NCBI GenBank assembly: GCA_905182995.1
Contig: CAJJDP010000098.1
Span: forward strand, 63,069-127,068
Direction of reading: 5' to 3'
From: Paramecium octaurelia
Lineage: Eukaryota > Ciliophora > Oligohymenophorea > Peniculida > Parameciidae
DNA length: 64,000 nt
Below are positions 44,667 through 56,804 of this stretch, in pieces. Under the pieces are notes generated by a model that worked only from the letters and a program-made list of their open reading frames with translations, had not been told where the DNA came from and did no database searches. The first letter of the stretch is position 1, and each line of letters begins with the position of its first letter. Made by a program: the position numbers and the translations under genes.

Positions 44667-46340
44667 TCAAACAACCTAAGTGGTATAAATTCTATATATG
44701 TCATCAAAGGTTGCTAGCTCTTCTTCCTTTTGTTTTCTGAGTTCCAAGTAATGTTAATATGAATCGTTGTAATCCTAAGAATAAGTATTCGATAATTACA
44801 TCTTAGCTGACTTAATAGGCTATATCGATTTGCTTAAGTCTTGCATTGCATTATCTAGCAATACCAACTCTGCTGGTTAATTGATTTGTGAGTTTGATCT
44901 AACATTAAATAAAATTAGTACAAGATTCTCTTTTTCTCCAGCAATCTGCTTATCAAAGTATTGATTTTCCAATTCAATGTGTAATTTAAAGTCAATATAG
45001 ATCATAGAACTTCTGACTTCGTCTTCTTGTTCCAAATCTAGTGATTTTTTTGAATGTTTTTCAATAGCATCCAACACTTTTCTGATATCCTAGAAATGAA
45101 TTAAAAATATATTATACGCTTAAATCTTCCTCTTCTTCTGTCTATGTTTAACCGCCATTGTCCTTATTGTCTTAGTTTGAATCTCCACCCTTATTAGCAT
45201 CATCATTATTATCTCCATTGTCATCACCATTATTATCTCCATTGTCATTTCCATCATCATTGGATTCTTCTTCACCTGTTGGACTGACTGGGTGTTCATC
45301 TGTTTTGCTATCATCATTAGATTCTTCTTCTCCTGCAGGTTCATCTGAATGTTCTCCATTGTCGTCTACAGAACCTTCTTCACCTTCAGCCTCTTCCTCT
45401 GTATCGTCTTCTTCTTCTTTTGGTTCTGGCTTAGGTTATGGTTTTGGTTATGGCTTGGGTTTTGAAGATCCTCCTTAAGTTCCTGAACCTCCTCCATTAG
45501 TGAATTTAATGTGTAAATCATCATCACCACCTGTGCCATCATCGTTTTAGACAACGATAACAGTGTTAATAGAATCATCACATTGACTAGGTATAAGGAC
45601 AACTGCACTATCAGCCTTATCGTCACCATCTCCTGATGATATGACAGTTGTCTATTATTATTGAAGGAGCACTTTGTTAGCATTTCTCTTTCCTCTTGTT
45701 TGAGTAAGTGCTGATTCAGTAAGATCTTATTCGTCGCCTTCGATGTTTGGCAATACATAGGAACCATCATCATTCATTTAAATTTGTTCAACCATAGTTA
45801 AGAGCTTGCCTGTTTGATAGATCTATACGAATTTGTGTACTTTTTATAGAAATTCTTGCTTTTAGGCAGGTGTAGCATTGGAATCAAGTTTGTCTAATTA
45901 TTCTCTCAAGAATTTGACTAAAGCTAATGCAATTTTGTAATTCTTGATATCATGTACGTAATTGTTGCTTGCTTAACATCTATTGATAGATGATGTATGT
46001 ACCTATTGACTTCCAAAACACCTAATCTTTGAGAATTCAATCCTTGTCTTTTTTACATCCAAGCTACGAAATCATTAGTTATTTTGATATCCCTCTATTT
46101 GCTTTAAACATCTTCATCTTTCTTTGCGCATTCACTTCTTTGCTCTGATGCTGAGAAACCTAAGGCGTCTATAATCGATTGCTTATTTTTCTTATGCAAT
46201 TCCCAAGCTGCATCCAAGGCCTCGATGTCTAATTACACATTAGTTTTCAAATCTGTCAACAGTTGTTTGACAGTATCAAGATCTGAATTTGCATGCAACG
46301 AATACATGCAAAGAGCCACTATAATCAGTGTCCACTTCAT
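44667..46340 (-). CDS. Secreted protein, trichocyst-matrix/granule-lattice-like, with acidic Asp/Gly insert
   Basis: 540 aa; introns at 45980-46002 (23 nt) and 45090-45117 (28 nt). Signal peptide MKWTLIIVALCMYSLHA. Residues ~20-180 are helical with the pattern DFVAWMQKRQGLNSQRLGVL and CQASNNYVHDIKNYKIALAL, reminiscent of trichocyst matrix (TMP) and Tetrahymena Grl proteins. Then ~200 residues of very acidic, Gly/Asp/Asn/Glu-rich sequence (TKTDEHPVSPTGEEESNDDG, DNGDNNGDDNGDNNDDANKG) with a KPQPKPQPKPEPK proline tract, and a second helical domain (IRKVLDAIEKHSKKSLDLEQ, SYQHYLELRKQKEEE). Acidic inserts could bind Ca2+. Family assignment is by pattern; a secretory-granule cargo is the best guess. 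Confidence 0.65.
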
Positions 46341-46374
46341 TATATTATTAATAACACAAAAACGGATTTCCCAA

Positions 46375-47599
46375 TCATAATTGCTTTAAAAGTTCATAAT
46401 ATAATTGTTTAGTTCTCTCATTCAGCTACTATGGAATCTCCAAGTTTAGAATCACTATATGGTCTCCCTTCTTACATTGCGATTGTCCATATTGAATCCC
46501 ATACTGTGGGATTTACAACTTTGTTCTAGGCTACTGTGCTCCTGGAATTGAAATCTACTTTATCAATCAATGTCCCAACCTCTAAAGCTCCCCAAATAGT
46601 TTGAATCTGCTTCTTACATCCCAACACCATCTCACTCACACTCAACTCTAATTCACTTATGATATTATTTCCATCTCTCCTCAAAGTATTGTCCTCCTGA
46701 ACTTCCACCTCAATCAACAGATCTCCTGGTTCTCCAGAGTATTTACTCTACTATCAACTAGAACTCAATACTGCATGACCATATCTTGACTATCTGATTA
46801 TGGTTCCATTCTAAATTCCCTTCGGTAATTCTATTTCAATCTCAAATTCTTTTTCAACTATACCACTCCCCTGACAAGTTTTACAAGCATCTCTGACTAC
46901 CTAACCCCATCCATCACAATTAGTACATTTTACTTCCATCGAACTACCTCCATCTGAATAAAACAACCATCCTGATCCACCACAAGAAAAACACTTCTGT
47001 GCTGATTTTCCTGGAGCGCATCTACTCCCCTTACAAGTTTCACATGTTTTCTAAGCTCTATACTCTAGTTTATGCTTTCCACCAAAAACAGAATCTGGGA
47101 AACTCAATTTCAATTCCAATCGAATATCCTCTCCTTTTTTCTTTGCATAGTATGCTCTCTTTTTACCGTGTTTCTATTGGAAGAATTGATCGAACTCACT
47201 GAATATTGACTCGTATTCTGCTTAATGAAATTTTGAATAATATTTGCCCTTCGATTATTTCCTCCTTGCTTTTTATTAATAACTATTTGCATTGCCTCTC
47301 AACTCATCTTCAAAATCTTCTTCATCATTATTATCATCTTAAACTCCGCAAGTATCATTCATTTTTCTTTTGTTCTAAATTAGAAATATTATTACATCAT
47401 CCTAAAGAATCTCATAAGCATTATTCACCTGAGTGAACATCTTAGCAGCATCCTTCTCTGAGTTTTTATCAGGATGATACCTCTAAGCCAATTTATAGTA
47501 AGCTTATTTTATTTCTTGTTGGGAAGCACCCTTATTTATACCTAAAACTTTGTATGGATTAGAAAGAGTTGAAAATGTATAAATTAACTTTTTAATCAT
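46375..47599 (-). CDS. Type I DnaJ (HSP40) co-chaperone, frameshifted in this sequence
   Basis: J domain at ~15-85: NPYKVLGINKGASQQEI, QRYHPDKNSEKDAAK with the essential HPD. The zinc region has four C-x2-C motifs: CETCKGSR, CFSCGGSG, CTNCDGWG and CKTCQGSG, so this is a type I (DnaJ/mitochondrial-like) protein. The C-terminal chaperone fold is recognisable (VLGCKKQIQTIWGALEVGTL, PRTKLQIPQYGIQYGQSQC, KKGDHIVILNLEIPQQ). Introns: 47375-47395 (21 nt) and 46748-46771 (24 nt; it carries in-frame TGA). Near 46545, between DKVDFN and IPGAQ, the frame shifts; the spliced length is 1 mod 3. A base is missing/extra in the assembly or the gene is recently broken. The N-terminus MIKKLIYTFSTL could be a mitochondrial presequence. 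Confidence 0.85.
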
Positions 47600-47633
47600 T
47601 GATAATTATTTAATCACATTATTTATTATTTAT

Positions 47634-49212
47634 TCACATTATTTATGAATGTTAAGGGGATATAAGTTCCTCTCTGTTGGCTATTATACTAACATCTTAT
47701 TTGATTAAGAGATGTTGAGTCTTAGGGCCTACAAATCTGGATTAGAAATTGGAATTTTGGGATCCAAGCATTTACGAATTCTAAGTTTCATTTAATCTGG
47801 TCTTGGATCCAACAAATCTCGATTGAAACACTGGTTATCTGAAATTTTGTTGGCTTAATTGAGTATTTGGATTAAATTGAGTTTGGGATGGATAGGCCTA
47901 GTAATTAGTATTGAATTGTTATTCAAAAGATGCATTAACCTCTTAAGGCTTTTATTTCTATTGTAGTTCGTATTGATCCTGAATCCTTGGCTGTGTTGAG
48001 ATAACCTACTAGACTTTGGGTGCATTCAAAAACACAGTTTTGGAATTGGATTTATTCACATAATAATTAGTTGTTTCAAGATGAGTCTCTTCTTAGTACA
48101 TCTTATTCTTAGGTTTGTATTGTTTCCTTAAGAGATTTGAGATTTGCACATCAATTGAAGAAGTAAAAGGCATTACTTTTTGAAGTTAATTGATTTGCTC
48201 TTAGATTTTTTTGGTTTCTTGTTACTCCTTTATCTAATACTCAACTTCACTAAAATCATCCACATGAGGTGGCCAATAATCATATACATTTGGTGCTCTG
48301 CCTCCATGTCTTTACTCCAATTATTTGGGTTTGATATAATTGAACATCAATGAAAAATCATTCGTTACGAATTCAATCTTGTGTCTCGAATTGTAAGGTA
48401 TAAATTATTCAACAATCTACCAAGTAATTTGTATAGATGTCTATGGTTGTAGGATGAACATTCGTTCCAAATAACAAGGAAAGTTCAACTTTAACATATC
48501 GAAAATCTGGTTCAAATGCTATCATATTTGTTATGGAGGAATACAGTAAAAGGAACAGAAAATGCAGTTGTGTTCTTGGCTTCAACAATCACAAACCAAC
48601 TCTCCACCTTCCCAGGCACTAACATGTAATCTTTAACAACCATGAGTACGATCGAAATTGCTCTCAATATGTCATCTATTGGATAGATGGTGATGTCGAA
48701 CTTATCCGCATTTATCACTATTATTGGCTTGAAACCTTGTCCTCGACCACTTACGTATATTGCCCCTTATTTCTAGTGAGTCATTAAATAGAAAATACTA
48801 TCATTTCCTCAGTGTTGAGAGACCACTTGAAATTGTTTGGGTCTGAAAGCCATTATTGATGATTTCGCATGTGCTATGTATAAGTACTTAAATACTTACT
48901 TTAATTGCTTAAGGGAAATCAAAATGATTAGCATATAAGAATCTCAATATTATTTCATCTGTGAGTAGATCCCTCTCTTCTTCAATCTCTTTCTTAAATG
49001 CATCTAGTTATTACTTCTCATAAATGTCATATTCATGTTTACTACCTTCATCTATTCCAAAGATCTTTCTAATTGCATTCTTTCCAGTTCCCCTTTTCAC
49101 ATCACTTCCTTTAAAATACTATGTCTAAATTACTCTCTAATTTCAATGAATCCTTCTCAGATTATTGCAATCGTAATCTCTCAAGATTATATTGACTATA
49201 AATTTTATTCAT
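47634..49212 (-). CDS. SEC14-like (CRAL-TRIO) lipid-binding protein
   Basis: 491 aa; introns at 49109-49133 (25 nt), 48874-48899, 48773-48798 and 48520-48545 (26 nt each). The N-terminal CRAL-TRIO helices (LDAFKKEIEEERDLLTDEII, LRFLYANHFDFPQAIKHM) lead into the lipid cavity domain: YVSGRGQGFKPIIVINADKF, then a LNQIFDMLKLNFPCYLERMF segment (YPERL equivalent), QTSIQITWQIVEQFIPYNSR. A Gln/Ser/Pro-rich tail follows from ~300. SEC14 proteins exchange phosphatidylinositol and phosphatidylcholine and couple lipids to trafficking. The start was extended upstream to an ATG (MNKIYSQYNLERLRLQQ) because the frame stays open. Confidence 0.88.
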
Positions 49213-49346
49213 CCCAAAGTTTGAATATTTTACAAATTAATTATTATTCTCAATTTAAACTATCATATCAAGAACAAAAACAGTCGCTAAAAAAACTTGC
49301 CTCAAATCTTTACCCCCAAGAACCTATCCCAAAACTCCTTTATCAC

Positions 49347-49520
49347 ATGATAAAACGTAAGAAGCACTCTTAAAATATGAATCCCACATTATTAATTATC
49401 ATAGTCTACCCAATAAGTTTATTTTTATTAACTATTTTATATATAATTCAAATTATAATTAAAGAACTGAAATCGTTTGTTCTCCTCAACTATTAAGTAG
49501 ATTCTAAATTAATTATTTGA
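49347..49520 (+). other. Possible exon of a membrane protein
   Basis: Open frame MIKRKKHSQNMNPTLLIII then VYPISLFLLTILYIIQIIIK, a strong TM segment, ending at TGA 49518-49520. It may belong with the open frame at 49571-49954 as one gene, but I found no intron joining them. The upstream part of the same frame (49035 onward) overlaps the SEC14 gene and is a shadow. Confidence 0.3.
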
Positions 49521-49570
49521 GATGAATTAGAAGTCTATTAGGCATAAAATCAAATCAATTTGATTGCCAC

Positions 49571-49954
49571 ATGTGCTCTTTTTTAATAAATGTCAATCCC
49601 TATCAAAGTTTTTATAATCAGGGTTAAATTAATGATGAAGTGTTAAGATTTTACAATTTTCAATTGAATCTAACAAAAAGCAAGATTTTCAACCATCCAC
49701 CCTCTATAGACCTATGCAATAAACACTCTAATTCCCTGGAGATAAACTAATCTATTATCATATAAAATTTTTCAATTTATTTAAAGCAAAGAAAATACTA
49801 GGTCATCTATCATGAATCAAAAATGGATATTCCAATATAATGTTCATACTTTATATAATTTAGGCTTGGCAAAATCTATTTATTTATACTTCCTAACTAA
49901 CTTAATGAAAATGTTGTTCCAAAAATCCTGCTGAGATTTAGAGACAGTTTTTGA
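49571..49954 (+). CDS. Possible 127-aa protein or terminal exon
   Basis: An ATG at 49571 opens 127 codons to TGA 49952-49954. The residues just before and after the Met (FDCHMCSFLINVNPY, QSFYNQGQINDEVLRFYN, DLCNKHSNSLEINQSIII) look coding. The start is uncertain because protein-like sequence precedes the ATG. No family recognised. Confidence 0.35.
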
Positions 49955-50920
49955 GAGTCTGCAATTGAGAAATACCTATGAATTTTTATGACAATCTCAA
50001 AATCTAACAAAAAATACAATTGATACAAAATTTGTTAGTTGTTTCAATAGTAATGGATGAAATGCAATAATTAAAATTTATCAGGTTCAAACATTATAAA
50101 AAAAATGGAAATCATAAAAATAAGTAAATAAATAAAGTGCTGATGAAGCATTTCAATGTTATTTTTCAATCTTTTTGATTTTATAATCATTTTCTCAAAT
50201 CTAAATTTCATTTCTACCTTGGTGTCTTTCAGATGATAGTATAAATCAGTGTAGTTTTGAATTATTCGAGCAATTATTCTACTAGAAGTTTACCGCCACC
50301 TATTTTAAATATTCGAGCTATTTTTTATAAAATTCAAAAGTTCTTTTTGTTGAATAAATTAATAGTGAAAATTAAAAAAATAATAGTACATATAAATAAA
50401 TTTAGTTTATAGTATTTTCCCTTTTGAATATTCTATTTTAATGGATAATTTTACATTTATAAATATTTATAAGTTATCCTGGAACGATTTTAAAATTTCT
50501 TGAATTTTATATACTTTTCATTAGGTAGTTTAATCAAAGATTTTACATATAATCTGCGTTAATAACTTTAGATGTTTATAAATAAAAGTCTTTCCAATAC
50601 TAAAGCTAAGATATTATTAATCTATTTATCTAATAAATTTCAAATTAATAAAATAGACTAAATTCTTGACTAAAGCAAGCCGTATTAATTTCAAATTATT
50701 GAAAAATGATTATGTTTGTAGAATTGCTTTAACTTAAAGATTTGAACTTCAAACTTTGGAGGGAGATTATTATCAGTGTTATAACTTAATGACTATTTTG
50801 GCTTAGTTTTCTTATGAAGTAATACAGAGAATTAATTTTTGACTCAAATCATTGATTATTAAGTAAGAAGAAGTTTAAGTAATTTCTAATTTATAATATA
50901 AACTATTAACTTAAATATAT
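49955..50920. other. AT-rich intergenic gap
   Basis: About 1 kb of intergenic-looking sequence; nothing recognised. Confidence 0.5.
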
Positions 50921-52548
50921 TCATTCCTATCTTTCACCTTAAAATTAAAGTACTTAAATAACTGTTTCATCTTTGCGTTAGACAATGTTATCAAGCACTT
51001 TTTTCTTTGATGGTTCATGAGTGCAAACTCCTTTACCACAAAAGAAAATTTCCCAAAACCCATAAAATACTGTTAGTCCATATCCAACCTATACTATAAG
51101 ACTTAATATCCAATGAATGAAATCTTTCCAAATCGGAATTTTTTCAATCACAATATCATTAAGAAGATACTTTACCGCCAGTTTATTCATTAATATCATA
51201 AAAAACAGGCCAGTTTATTCATTAATATCATAAAAAACAGGCAAATATAAACCGCAATAAGAGGTATCCAGAAATATTGCTAAAGAACAGGATCAGGATC
51301 ACTTTTCATAGCAAAAAGTCTAATTGTTGTTGTGATTAAGAGCAAGCTTTAAACACAAATAAATGATGCATAATAATTGAGATAATTGCAAGCCCACAGA
51401 AAAGCTGAACAAAACTAGATTCTTGAAACTTTTATAACAAAGTAATGGAAAACTTCAGCAGATCCGACACTCCATCTCTTATTTTATCTGACCCATTCAA
51501 CAAATTCCTACCACATGTTTGAACCTGATGTAGGACCTGAAATTATAGGACAATAAATCGGTTTAATCTTAAGTGATCTTTTGCTCAGAGTCTTCCATCT
51601 TATGTAACAGATTATATCTTCCATCTAATAAGTCGGATGACAAAAATCTCCTTTTATGTATAATTATAAGGAAGCAGTATACACACTCATGATGTTGATA
51701 TTAAAGGGGATAAGTGCTCCCATCATTAGCATATTTCTAGCTAATCCTGTAATTCTTGTAAAAACACTAAGTTTATCAAGTCCCCAGTTATAAAATAGAA
51801 CTGGTTACCAAACAAAATTATTCCTATCTTTCTCTTTGAGAATATTCATCATTTGGATATCGAGAAAATTTTTGTGAAAGATAGTATCTACATCAAAGTT
51901 AGTGACAAAGTATTTGTTTGGATCAAAGTTTTGTTCGCTTTATCTTAAATGGGCATAAACTGATCTAATTCCATAGTTGTTATTAAAACACTTGCCTGGG
52001 ATTTCCCCTGGGGTTCCATAGGGATGTACCGTTATGATGAGTTTGCCAAAAGAATTTGTAAATTATTCAAATACAGCATTTATTTTTGATTCCTTATCTG
52101 GAGTTTTTTCTTCCATACATACCACCATAATTATTTCCTTGGCAATCCTTTGTTGAGAAACATTTTGAAGGGTTTTCAAAAGTAATTCTAAAGGCTCTTT
52201 GTAAAGAAACGTTATCAGAATAAATTTAATAGGGGAAGGATTTGGAGGTTAATCCTAGCATTTAGTAACTTTTCTGATTGTGTTGTGTATTGTAAATAAA
52301 TTGTTGGCTGCCAAGCATGTAAATAATAACCATAATGAAGCATAGAAGCAATTTACTCCCAAAGTAGCTTCTAATGGAAGATAGAAAGGGAAGGCTGCCA
52401 TAGCTATCATTATAGCATTGATAACTAAGTTCCATCGAAATCTTCCTCCACAAGTCTTGTCTTCTTTTAGCGTCATTTTTGTGGCAATTGGATTTTCTGG
52501 TAATTCAGAGGAGATTAACAGTCTTTAGCTTTGATTCTGCTCACTCAT
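50921..52548 (-). CDS. Family 2 glycosyltransferase, multi-TM, frameshifted by a 32-bp tandem duplication
   Basis: An intronless gene; 531 aa if one copy of the duplication is removed. A membrane pair lies near 40-90 (WNLVINAIMIAMAAFPFYL, FYASLWLLFTCLAANNLF). The catalytic region has the DxD motif in VTNFDVDTIF (~220), an acidic MED in QMEDIICYIRW, and QNKRWSVGSAE (~357), equivalent to the Q-x-x-R-W of processive GT2 enzymes such as chitin or hyaluronan synthases. C-terminal TM helices follow (ILSLIVQVGYGLTVFYGFWE). Predicted to make or extend a surface polysaccharide using a nucleotide sugar. The duplicated 32 bp (51177-51240) brings in a TGA at codon ~447; the downstream frame is otherwise intact. 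Confidence 0.88.
51177..51240. repeat. 32-bp perfect tandem duplication within a gene
   Basis: Copies 51177-51208 and 51209-51240 are identical. 32 is not a multiple of three, so the reading frame of the glycosyltransferase is broken; deleting one copy restores it to the natural stop. Confidence 0.95.
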
Positions 52549-53138
52549 CGTATATTCTATAAGGTAAAATTGATATATATTATTTATAATCTTGTTAGAA
52601 ATATATTAAATAAAAGGAGCGTATGTTAAGTTTACTTTAAAAATACTTATAATTAATTTAACAGAAACTGACTTTTTTAGGATCAATTCTTATACAATAA
52701 TTTTAGACAAATAAAATTACAATTCATCGACAAATTAGCTGATCAACTAGCTTTGTACCATAGGTTTTATGCATATTGAAGAGATTTGCATAAACTTTTA
52801 TGTTCAATTTTATATATTTAAAAATTTTATCGGAAAATTTTATTACGAATTTGTTGTATACTAAGAAGAAATCATTAAGAAGGAATATGCTCAATTAGAT
52901 TACGAAAATAATATAGTGTTTTTAATAAATATAAAAGCCAATAAACTATTCTACCAACAAACATCATATAAAGAAAATATGATAATTTTATAGACTTACG
53001 TTCAAACAAAGATGTAAAAGCTTACAATTAAAAGCCAATTAATGAATTAAATAATATAGTCTCCATCTTCCAAAAGGTAAAATAAATATATACAAAACAA
53101 TAATATATATTTGTAATAATTATAGTTATAGTAAATTA
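52549..53138. other. AT-rich intergenic gap
   Basis: Nothing recognised on either strand. Confidence 0.5.
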
Positions 53139-55507
53139 TCATTTCTTTTTATAAGTATTCAGAATTTATTTAGAATAATTTATCTTACTAATTAAGTCAT
53201 CTAATCTCTTATTCTTAAACCAACCATCTTAATCTTAACATTCTTAGCATTGATTTTGGAAGCATTTCTCACAATATGAATGACCACAAGGGTAACAGGT
53301 ATTTGTCTTTTACAATACTTCCATGCAATTATTACAGGAAATGGATGTGATTTAAGCATCCAAAGCAAGCGCAATATTTTACAATTGACTTTAAAATTCC
53401 TTCTCTTTTTAATCTAATTAAAATTACAATCCCCTCATTTTATCAGGATTCTAATAATAAAATATAATTGATACAAGCATTTCTAATTCTTCTTCAGCCT
53501 TCTTTAATTTCTAAGTCAAATTCTTTACATCCAATCCTAGCTTATATGTGATGTCTTAGTTCTCTAGGAATGTTTAATTTGATATAAATACAATTTAATT
53601 CTTTTTATAGATTTGCATTCTTCATATTTAATTATTGTAAATTTTCCATTTGTTCATAAACCTATTATGAAAGGTTCCTATTCTCTTTGTTGGCCACAGT
53701 CAGCTCATTCCCTAAAGAATCAATCGAAACTTTCTAAGCCTTACTCTCTTTGCTTAATTGATCTAAATCTATTAATGCTTAGTCTAGTTTCATTTTCAAA
53801 GAAAGCATTTATTCATTAGAACTAGCTAATTATTTGGTTTAATCGTTCAGAGCTTGGTTCTTATCTGAGAGTTGTGAGGTTAAGGACTCAATTTATTTGT
53901 TTCTTTGTTCAATATCTTCAACATATAATTAATTTGATTAGGTAATTTGCTCGATATTCTATTTAAGTTAGCTTAGATCAGAGGATAAGATAAACTCAAC
54001 AGGTTTGGTAAATTGGTTATAAGTCATAATTAATCCATCAAATTCACTATATTTTTGTAATTCTTATTGCATTATTCTCATTTATGATAAAATATTTTGT
54101 TCACTTTCACTTTTTTGTTTCAATTGTTATTGCAAGGTCTTGATTATCTACTCATTGTTTAGAGATGAAGATTTAATAGTTTAAGTAGTTTTTAACTCAT
54201 CATCTAAATAAGAAACTTTTTGATTTAATTCTTTGTTTTGTTGTTACAACTATGAAATTTGACTTCTAACACTGGTGATTTCTTATTAACACTATTGCAA
54301 CTTCTCATTCAATTTTTATGTCTCTTAGATTGTTTGTTCAAGTTTTTCATTTTTTTATTTAAAATCTTATTACAATTTCTAATAATCCTTGATTAACTAG
54401 ACAAAATCTGTGTTTCCAAAAGTAGATAAGACTAATTAATATTATTCGATTATTGGCATGTTTTCATTTACAAAATTCGTTAGATTTTAATTTTCATCAA
54501 GTATAATTTAATGTTGTTTTTGTGATTCTAGTAATTACTTTTGCAATTGTAAAATGGCTTAATTTTGTTGTCCATCCTATTAATTTCTTGTTTGTAACAC
54601 AGTGTTTTGATTGTTAAGCTAATCCTGCAATTATTTAATTTGAGATTACAATTCTTAAATGTCTTATTACTGTTTGGCAATTTTCAATAGTGAAATCTTG
54701 ATAATTTGTAAATTTATACATTCTCTTCGGACTTGAGATGCTTGATGGTACCTTGGGCAGCTATATTATCGAGTTTCAAGTTTTCAATAAGACTATTAAG
54801 TTGCGTGTGATTCTTGAATGCAATTTGAAGATTCAATTCTTTGTCGGCATTAGATTTCTAAATAAACATTTTGATTTGAATACCTCTAAATATACAATTT
54901 GTTCCTTGAGTGTTTCTATGGTTTATTGTAACTTTTCATTATCTTTTGTTAAGGAAGGTAGCAAAGACAGATCCATTTGGAGAGAAGTGATGGTTGATGA
55001 CATTTATCTGATTTCGTTTTCTTTTCTGTTAATGATTGCTTCTAGTTATGTAATTTAATTTTTCAAATTATTGATTTCAACATTCTATCTTGAATTAGAT
55101 TTCCTTTCCTCTTACAATTAATCATGATATTATTGTAATTCCTTCAACTTTCTTTAGTTCTCACTGATTTTGTATTGGTTATCTTTATCTTGCTATTGCA
55201 ATTGTTAATTCAACTCTCTCAATCTAACAACTTCATCTCGAATGCCCATATTCTCTTGCTTCTCAGTCTTCAACAAAGCAGAGAGAGATTCAAAATTCCT
55301 CTGAATACTGAAGATTGTTTGATTCCTGGTTTCGACATCTTTTTATAATTCCTCGCATTTCTTCTTCCAATCCTCTTGAACATCTTCTGGTGGCATAGAC
55401 TATTGGAATTAAACTGTTTTCTTCTTCGAAGTAATGAAATTGTAGTTCTCCACTTGTTATTTCTGTTGAATCTGGGGCAATTAAACTCTTTAATTTCCTC
55501 TCGACAT
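53139..55507 (-). CDS. Long coiled-coil protein with C-terminal RING finger
   Basis: 755 aa; introns at 54858-54883 (26 nt), 54697-54719 (23), 53564-53591 (28) and 53451-53474 (24). Nearly the whole protein is a Gln/Leu/Lys-rich coiled coil (RLRELNQQLQQQDKDNQYK, TITSLQMDLSLLPSLTKD). The last ~60 residues carry a RING-HC finger: CNNCMEVLQ, TCYPCGHSYCEKC, QCQEC. The order coiled coil then terminal RING recalls BRE1-type E3 ligases, but similarity is not specific. Probable E3 ubiquitin ligase or cytoskeletal protein. The 24-nt intron lacks an in-frame TGA, so it could also be exon. Confidence 0.85.
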
Positions 55508-55534
55508 TTATTATTATTAAATTTGATATAATTT

Positions 55535-56605
55535 TCAAGGTTAAATAAATCTACTCGCTCCAGGTATATTTTTGAGTATTGATTTTGGAAGTGCGAATGC
55601 AGGATCAATAGGATTCAATTGATATTTATCACCATTGAGCAATGACAATGCTGCCAATCCAAAGAATGTATGAAAAACATCAGCTTAATTATTTGGTCGA
55701 TCAGCAATTCCCCCATCACTGTCTTAACACTAGATTTTAGATCATTAGAACAATACCTCCAGTATGTAATTTTCTAAAGCTTACTAATTTATCCATTGTT
55801 CTCTTTTCAATAAACACAATGCACTGTACATCCACCAAGAATAACACACATCTGCCAATTTCTCTGGTCTTCCATTCAATCTACAACTTAAGAACTTATT
55901 ATACCCTCCTTTACTAGTTTATCTCTCGTGAATCCACATTGATAGCTCATCGATATTAAAAGACAAATCCTCACATAAATACAGAGTTCCAACACAACAA
56001 AAAACATAGGCTCCATGAGATTCTGCATCTGGGCTAATTGATATAATTTAATTTAAATACATTCCCCCAAATGATCCATCAAAATTTCTACATTTCTTAA
56101 TGTAATTAGCTGCCTTCTTTACATCTATCAGATCTCTTTTGTTTAATAATGTTAAGGATGACAACCCACAATATGAGAATCTTGCATCCACTTCTCCCCA
56201 CTATCATATTGTTTAAGATCTACTTACTTGATCTCCTTCGAATGATCCATCCTTTCTCTATCTTGCTGCTACGTATTTGGCTGCCGCCTCATAGTCCAAT
56301 TCACAATTCAATAAAAAACTGAGTAAAATGGCGTAATGTGTATTTGTTATATGAGAATCATGATTAGTATTGCCACCAAAACCGCCATCTTAATTCTAAC
56401 ACTCCTTAAGCCATTTTGATAATTGTTGCTTCTTCTCCTGACTGATCTCATCTAATTTGTTTAGACAAGCAATTGCATTTATTGTCCAATATCCTCCTGC
56501 CACTTTCAGATGTTCAGAAAGATAATAACCAATGGATTCAAGATCCTTTGATTTGTCTAAAGCCATCAAATAAGGTAGATGATTGACAAGTTATTACTAA
56601 AACAT
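55535..56605 (-). CDS. RABGGTB: Rab geranylgeranyltransferase beta subunit
   Basis: 338 aa, the usual length; introns at 56201-56227 and 55730-55756 (27 nt each, both with in-frame TGA). It adds geranylgeranyl to the C-terminal cysteines of Rab GTPases, with an alpha subunit and Rab escort protein. Prenyltransferase QW-type repeats are clear: [67 protein letters not shown]. Zinc ligands: Asp and Cys in LADVCYSWW and His in [10 protein letters not shown] ciliate-specific insert ([15 protein letters not shown]) lies before the third repeat. Confidence 0.95.
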
Positions 56606-56804
56606 CGTAATTAATCAAATTTTAATTAATTAAAAATATTCATAATAATTTATGTATATATTTCATGTAATTTTGGTATTATACACTTTTTAAAATTTAA
56701 GTTGAAACCTTCCAATGTATTTAGGCTTTAAAATAACATAGAGGATTTAAATAATTATAATCTTATTAAATTTAATGTTATCTTAAATATGTATTATCAA
56801 TTTC

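Noticed and set aside
45218-45773. Ser/Pro-rich plus ORF and Met/Lys-rich minus ORFs
   Set aside because: Shadows of the acidic Asp/Gly/Glu insert of the gene at 44667-46340, whose frame is open from the signal peptide to the TGA.
49035-49373. Plus-strand 112-aa ORF open in the standard code
   Set aside because: Its first half lies over the 5' exons of the SEC14 gene; only the part after ~49347 is kept, at low confidence.
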